A stretch of 44,482 nucleotides of DNA from an uncultured Clostridia bacterium. Its GTDB lineage: Bacteria > Bacillota > Clostridia > Oscillospirales > Acutalibacteraceae. The stretch covers positions 1-44,482 of the forward strand of contig CANRMW010000002.1 of the NCBI GenBank assembly GCA_947631835.1. The letters are read 5' to 3'. A program made the translations under genes and the position numbers. The notes beneath the pieces are model-generated. The model searched no databases, was not told the DNA's origin, and saw nothing but the letters and a program-made list of their open reading frames with translations. Shown one piece after another: positions 41,296-44,482 of the stretch (position 1 is its first letter; every line of letters begins with the position of its first letter).

Positions 41296-42212
41296 TCAAT
41301 CAGGGGGTTGTAACTATCAATCTCCCGGACGTTGGCCTCTCAGCCAACAAGGATTTTGACCTGTTCTGGAAAATCTTTGATGAACGTTTGGAGCTCTGTC
41401 ATAGAGCGCTGCGTCTCCGTCACGAGCGTCTCCTTGGAACGCTCTCGGACGCCTCTCCGATTCACTGGCAGTATGGTGCTCTTGCCAGATTGAAGAAGGG
41501 TGAGACGATTGACAAGCTGCTATACGGCGGGTACTCCACACTCTCGCTCGGCTATGCTGGGCTGTATGAGTGCGTCAAAGCCATGACGGGTAGGAGCCAT
41601 ACGGAAGATGGCGGCAAGGAGTTTGCGCTTGACGTTATGAGATATATGAACGACAAGTGTAAGCAGTGGAAGGCCGCTGAGAACATCGACTACTCCCTTT
41701 ATGGAACGCCAATCGAATCGACGACATACAAGTTTGCGAAGTGTCTCCAGAAACGATTCGGTGTGATTGAGGGGATTACCGATAAGGGTTACATCACGAA
41801 CTCCTATCATGTCCATGTAACCGAAAAGATTGATGCGTTCGATAAGTTGAATTTTGAAGCTGAGTTCCAGCTTCTCAGTCCGGGCGGTGCAATCTCGTAC
41901 ATTGAAACCGCGAACCTGACAAACAACGTAGAGGCGGTTTTGGCTGTCATCCAGTACATTTACGAGCACATTATGTACGCGGAACTCAATACCAAATCGG
42001 ACTTTTGTCAAGAGTGCGGATACGATGGAGAAATCCAAATCGTAGAAAATGAAGACGGGAAGCTCATCTGGGAATGCCCGAATTGCGGGAACAGAAACAA
42101 ATCCAAGATGAATATCGCCCGTCGCACTTGTGGTTATATTGGTACAAACGATTGGAACCAAGGACGCACGCAAGAAATCAAGGAACGGTATGTACACTTA
42201 GGCGGTGATTGA
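41296..42212 (+). CDS. nrdD: Anaerobic ribonucleoside-triphosphate reductase, 3' exon only
   Basis: About 305 residues, the C-terminal 40% of NrdD, read from the intron end (in-frame stop at 41280-41282 blocks upstream reading). Features: N-Q-G-V-V-T-I-N-L-P, G-G-Y-S-T-L-S-L-G-Y-A-G-L-Y-E, T-P-I-E-S-T-T-Y-K-F-A, L-N-T-K-S-D-F-C-Q-E-C-G with second C-P-N-C-G (four-Cys zinc site), and glycyl-radical site R-T-C-G-Y-I-G. The substrate-binding first part with its active-site Cys is missing, so no working enzyme can come from this window alone. NrdD makes dNTPs without oxygen, fitting an anaerobic host. Confidence 0.85.
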
Positions 42213-42728
42213 TTGTATTACGGCAAGATTCGAGAAAGGGATATTGCAAACGGCGAGGGCGTTCGTGTAAGTCTGTTCGTCTCGGGATGCAGACTGCACT
42301 GCAAGAACTGCTTCCAGCCGGAAACATGGGACTTCTGTTTCGGGGAACCGTTCACAGAAGAAACCGAGCAATATATAATCGATTCTCTGTCTAAGCCGTA
42401 CATCCGTGGGCTGACTGTGCTCGGGGGAGAACCTATGGAGCCTGAAAATCAACAGGTGCTCGTAGGACTCCTCCGGGACGTCAGACGAATATATCCGCAA
42501 AAAGACATCTGGGTCTACACCGGGTATACCTTGGAACGCTTGCGGCGAGAAGGAGAACACTGTAGGTGTGACGTGACGGATGAGATGCTGTCTTATATTG
42601 ATGTGCTGGTGGATGGGCAGTTTGTGGACGAGCTGCGAGACATTTCTCTGCAGTTCCGAGGCTCGTCGAACCAAAGAATCATCCGTCTGCGTCCAGAAAA
42701 AGAAACGGCAACGAATGCCGATAATTGA
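42213..42728 (+). CDS. nrdG: Anaerobic ribonucleotide reductase activating protein
   Basis: 171 residues with TTG start directly after the nrdD stop (AGGCGGTGAT ahead). Radical SAM cluster C-R-L-H-C-K-N-C; N-terminal Y-Y-G-K-I-R-E-R-D-I-A-N-G-E-G-V-R-V-S-L-F-V-S-G is the family opening; L-G-G-E-P and V-Y-T-G-Y follow. It forms the glycyl radical on NrdD. Full-length. Confidence 0.92.
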   Translation: MYYGKIRERDIANGEGVRVSLFVSGCRLHCKNCFQPETWDFCFGEPFTEETEQYIIDSLSKPYIRGLTVLGGEPMEPENQQVLVGLLRDVRRIYPQKDIWVYTGYTLERLRREGEHCRCDVTDEMLSYIDVLVDGQFVDELRDISLQFRGSSNQRIIRLRPEKETATNADN

Positions 42729-42748
42729 TATAAAAAGGAGTACATAAT

Positions 42749-43063
42749 ATGGCAAAAGAAAATACTGGTAAAAGCGTATACGGCAAGGAAGAATATATGG
42801 AAATGAAGCCGGAGGATTACAATTTTGCGACGATTGGCTTCAAGTTGAAAGCCCCGTTCGGCAAAACGAAGTGCGAGTCCACATTCGTTTTCTGTAACGA
42901 TGCGGAGGACTTATACGAAATGGGCTGCTATTTCAATATGTTTTTGGAACAGTGTGGCTACCCCAGGAAGCAGCGGTATATGCTGATGGAGGATGTCACG
43001 GAGTCAGAAATGTACGCACTGAGCGACTATCTGCATAAGACACTGAGAAAAGGAAAGGACTAA
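42749..43063 (+). CDS. Small phage protein of unknown function
   Basis: 104 residues behind AAAGGAG. Acidic, alpha/beta; contains F-K-L-K-A-P-F-G-K and a Cys-containing middle (F-V-F-C-N-D-A-E-D-L). No family recognised. Lies between nrdG and the methyltransferase and is read with them. Confidence 0.65.
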   Translation: MAKENTGKSVYGKEEYMEMKPEDYNFATIGFKLKAPFGKTKCESTFVFCNDAEDLYEMGCYFNMFLEQCGYPRKQRYMLMEDVTESEMYALSDYLHKTLRKGKD

Positions 43064-43067
43064 GCAA

Positions 43068-43661
43068 ATGGCAAATGTCGGAACGCACAACACGTTTATG
43101 ATGATTGGAGCGACAAATCACTCGAAGTCTGAACGCCAGACGGATGACTACTACGCGACAGACCCACACGCGATGGAGCTTCTGCTGGACGAGGAAGAGT
43201 TCTCGCATCACGTTTGGGAATGCGCGTGCGGTAAGGGACATCTCAGCAACGTGCTCGAACAGAGAGGGTACGACGTGTGTTCTACCGACCTCGTGGACAG
43301 AGGGTACGGCGAATCCGGCATTGACTTCCTGAAAAGTGATGATGAGTTCGACGGAGACATCATCACAAACCCTCCGTTCAAATACGCGCAGGAGTTCGTA
43401 GAACACGCGCTCGAAGTTGTCGCTCCGGGACATAAGGTTGCGATGCTGCTTCGGCTGCAGTTTTTGGAGGGCGTGCGCAGAAGAGAGCTGTTTGATGCGC
43501 ACCCTCCCAGAACGATTTACATACCGTCTCACAGAATTACCTGTGTGAAGAACGCGACGGAAGAGCAGAACTTCAACGACAACAGAGGCGCTCAAGCGTA
43601 TGCGTGGTTCGTATGGGATAAGGAGTTCAGCGGTAGTCCAACAGTGAAATGGATTAACTGA
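43068..43661 (+). CDS. Phage DNA N6-adenine methyltransferase-like protein
   Basis: 197 residues. Front D-Y-Y-A-T-D-P-H-A-M-E-L-L-L is the usual opening of small phage methyltransferases; SAM site E-C-A-C-G-K-G-H-L; catalytic N-P-P-F (T-N-P-P-F-K-Y-A). N-P-P-F/W-type methyltransferases modify adenine N6. No restriction enzyme partner nearby; protection of phage DNA or regulation is inferred. One Cys-rich departure from the common A-x-G-x-G motif (A-C-G-K-G). Confidence 0.8.
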   Translation: MANVGTHNTFMMIGATNHSKSERQTDDYYATDPHAMELLLDEEEFSHHVWECACGKGHLSNVLEQRGYDVCSTDLVDRGYGESGIDFLKSDDEFDGDIITNPPFKYAQEFVEHALEVVAPGHKVAMLLRLQFLEGVRRRELFDAHPPRTIYIPSHRITCVKNATEEQNFNDNRGAQAYAWFVWDKEFSGSPTVKWIN

Positions 43662-43716
43662 CGGTGAAGAGATTCACCCGCAGTAAAAGGAATTAACGCA
43701 GAGAAAGGATTTGAAA

Positions 43717-43878
43717 ATGTTATTATCTATTTTAGCCTTCTGGGTGCTTGTGAAACTGTCCGCACCGTTCTGGTGCTACATAATCGCAGCGCTCTCGGTG
43801 CTCGTGAGTATGTTCAGGTTTGCCTTTGATGTCGGCAGGGCACTTCACATCTTAAATAAAGGAGAAGACGAAGAATGA
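43717..43878 (+). CDS. Small phage membrane protein
   Basis: 53 residues from the ATG at 43717 (GAAAGGA upstream), overlapping the dut start by four bases. Two hydrophobic segments and an acidic end (N-K-G-E-D-E-E). No family known. Confidence 0.6.
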   Translation: MLLSILAFWVLVKLSAPFWCYIIAALSVLVSMFRFAFDVGRALHILNKGEDEE

Positions 43879-44357
43879 ATGTAAAGAAACTCACAGAGAA
43901 TGCTTGTATCCCCACGAAGGGGTCTCAGGATGCGGCGGGGATGGACTTGTACGCCTGCCCGCCGGATGGGTGGTGCAGAATCCCGGCTGGGAAGACGAAA
44001 AAGGTGGGCACAGGCATCGCCGTAGAGCTTCCGCCCGGAACGTTCGGAGCCGTCTTCGCAAGAAGCGGGTTGGCGACCAAGAGCGGACTTCGCCCGGCGA
44101 ACTGTGTAGGCGTGATTGACTCCGATTATCGCGGTGAAATCATTGTGGCGCTGCATAACGATTCCAGCAGCGACGCGACGATTAACCATGGGGATAGAAT
44201 CGCGCAGCTCGTAGTTATCCCGTTTGTATCCGTCGAGCTCCAAGAAGTAACCGAGCTTTCGGAGACAGACAGGGGTGACGGCGGATTCGGAAGCACTGGC
44301 GTTGGCTTGAACGATGCCAAGGCCGAAGTGAGTGGACAGACGCAGTTATCCATGTGA
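43875..44357 (+). CDS. dut: dUTPase
   Basis: 160 residues, all five trimeric dUTPase motifs: A-G-M-D-L-Y-A, F-A-R-S-G-L-A, G-V-I-D-S-D-Y-R-G-E-I, G-D-R-I-A-Q-L and R-G-D-G-G-F-G-S-T-G. Hydrolyses dUTP to dUMP for phage DNA synthesis. ATGA overlap with the preceding membrane gene suggests coupling. Confidence 0.95.
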   Translation: MNVKKLTENACIPTKGSQDAAGMDLYACPPDGWCRIPAGKTKKVGTGIAVELPPGTFGAVFARSGLATKSGLRPANCVGVIDSDYRGEIIVALHNDSSSDATINHGDRIAQLVVIPFVSVELQEVTELSETDRGDGGFGSTGVGLNDAKAEVSGQTQLSM

Positions 44358-44367
44358 CGGTAAAAAA

Positions 44368-44397
44368 GCGTGGGCTGTCCGTCGAGACAGTCCACGC
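44368..44397. other. 12-bp hairpin after dut
   Basis: GCGTGGGCTGTC / GACAGTCCACGC with one G-U pair and a 6-nt loop; no U-tract, so probably an mRNA 3'-end or regulatory structure. Confidence 0.5.
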
Positions 44398-44419
44398 ACC
44401 ATAAGAAAGAAGGGGTTGT

Positions 44420-44482
44420 GTGAATAGTATTCCTTCGTACCAGAGACTTTGTATGACGATTGAAGAAGCAGCCGAGTATTCG
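44420..44482 (+). CDS. Tn916-type excisionase, N-terminus (cut by window end)
   Basis: GTG at 44420 behind AAGGGG; 21 codons visible. The segment M-T-I-E-E-A-A-E-Y-S matches the start of the winged-helix in Tn916-family excisionases. Such genes are normally followed by a tyrosine integrase, which would lie just beyond the window. Confidence 0.6.
   Translation, partial: MNSIPSYQRLCMTIEEAAEYS

Noticed and set aside
1-44482. CRISPR arrays, tRNA or rRNA genes, transposase/insertion sequences
   Set aside because: None was seen: no regularly spaced repeats, no cloverleaf with a T-arm motif, no transposase motifs.

Overview
The first 31.9 kb is chromosome of a high-GC, low-redundancy Gram-positive bacterium. 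Oligopeptide ABC operon, ROK kinase, GH2 mannosidase, TypA, RlmD, MntP and GerMN-like genes, strong GGAGG ribosome sites and near-perfect TTGACA-17-TATAAT promoters point to Bacillota, class Clostridia, probably a gut Oscillospiraceae-like lineage (inference from gene content and codon use; no rRNA is present). From about 31.95 kb to the end, GC content drops, genes become short and overlapping, and the content is phage: a prophage or prophage remnant that runs off the right edge.

Host part. 1-1.4 kb: Gfo/Idh/MocA oxidoreductase (partial) and ThuA-like protein. 1.45-2.74 kb: sigma-like/GerMN membrane protein. 3.4-9.4 kb: complete peptide ABC transporter (binding protein, two permeases, two ATPases). 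9.75-13.7 kb: reverse-strand sugar operon (GH2 mannosidase, ROK kinase, frameshifted SIS isomerase). 13.8-16.4 kb: DUF3795, WYL regulator, RlmD. 16.57-16.74 kb: candidate small RNA with a consensus promoter and strong terminator. 16.7-20.7 kb: 2-hydroxyacid dehydrogenase, then an ArsR - HMA protein - heavy-metal P-type ATPase island with two similar operator sites. 20.9-28 kb: TypA, an exonuclease-laccase-domain fusion, a radical SAM protein, a DUF4091 protein and an EamA transporter. 28.2-31.9 kb: tandem secreted C39-like peptidases, zinc-ribbon membrane protein, MntP, small EamA protein.

Prophage part. 32.2-33.6 kb holds two compact toxin/antisense-RNA type loci (one closely resembling par/Fst in layout), a truncated Panacea-domain gene and a Pth2-like peptidyl-tRNA hydrolase. 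33.7-37.2 kb, reverse strand: head-fibre-like protein, small proteins, holin, three-module endolysin. 37.2-40.4 kb, reverse strand: a complete diversity-generating retroelement (DGR): target gene with variable repeat (VR), Avd, template repeat (TR) and reverse transcriptase. TR and VR are 134 bp each, align without gaps, and all 13 differences fall at template adenines. 40.4-44.48 kb, forward strand: truncated small gene, HNH endonuclease in a group I intron remnant, nrdD 3' exon, nrdG, small proteins, DNA methyltransferase, dUTPase and the start of a Tn916-type excisionase.

The main point of interest is the DGR in a module where capsid, terminase and tail genes are not visible, with a sharp breakpoint at about 40.43 kb where the DGR target gene abuts a 5'-truncated gene on the other strand. 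Together with the missing nrdD 5' exon this suggests a rearranged or decayed prophage that kept its DGR and lysis genes, or an assembly join; the window alone cannot decide.
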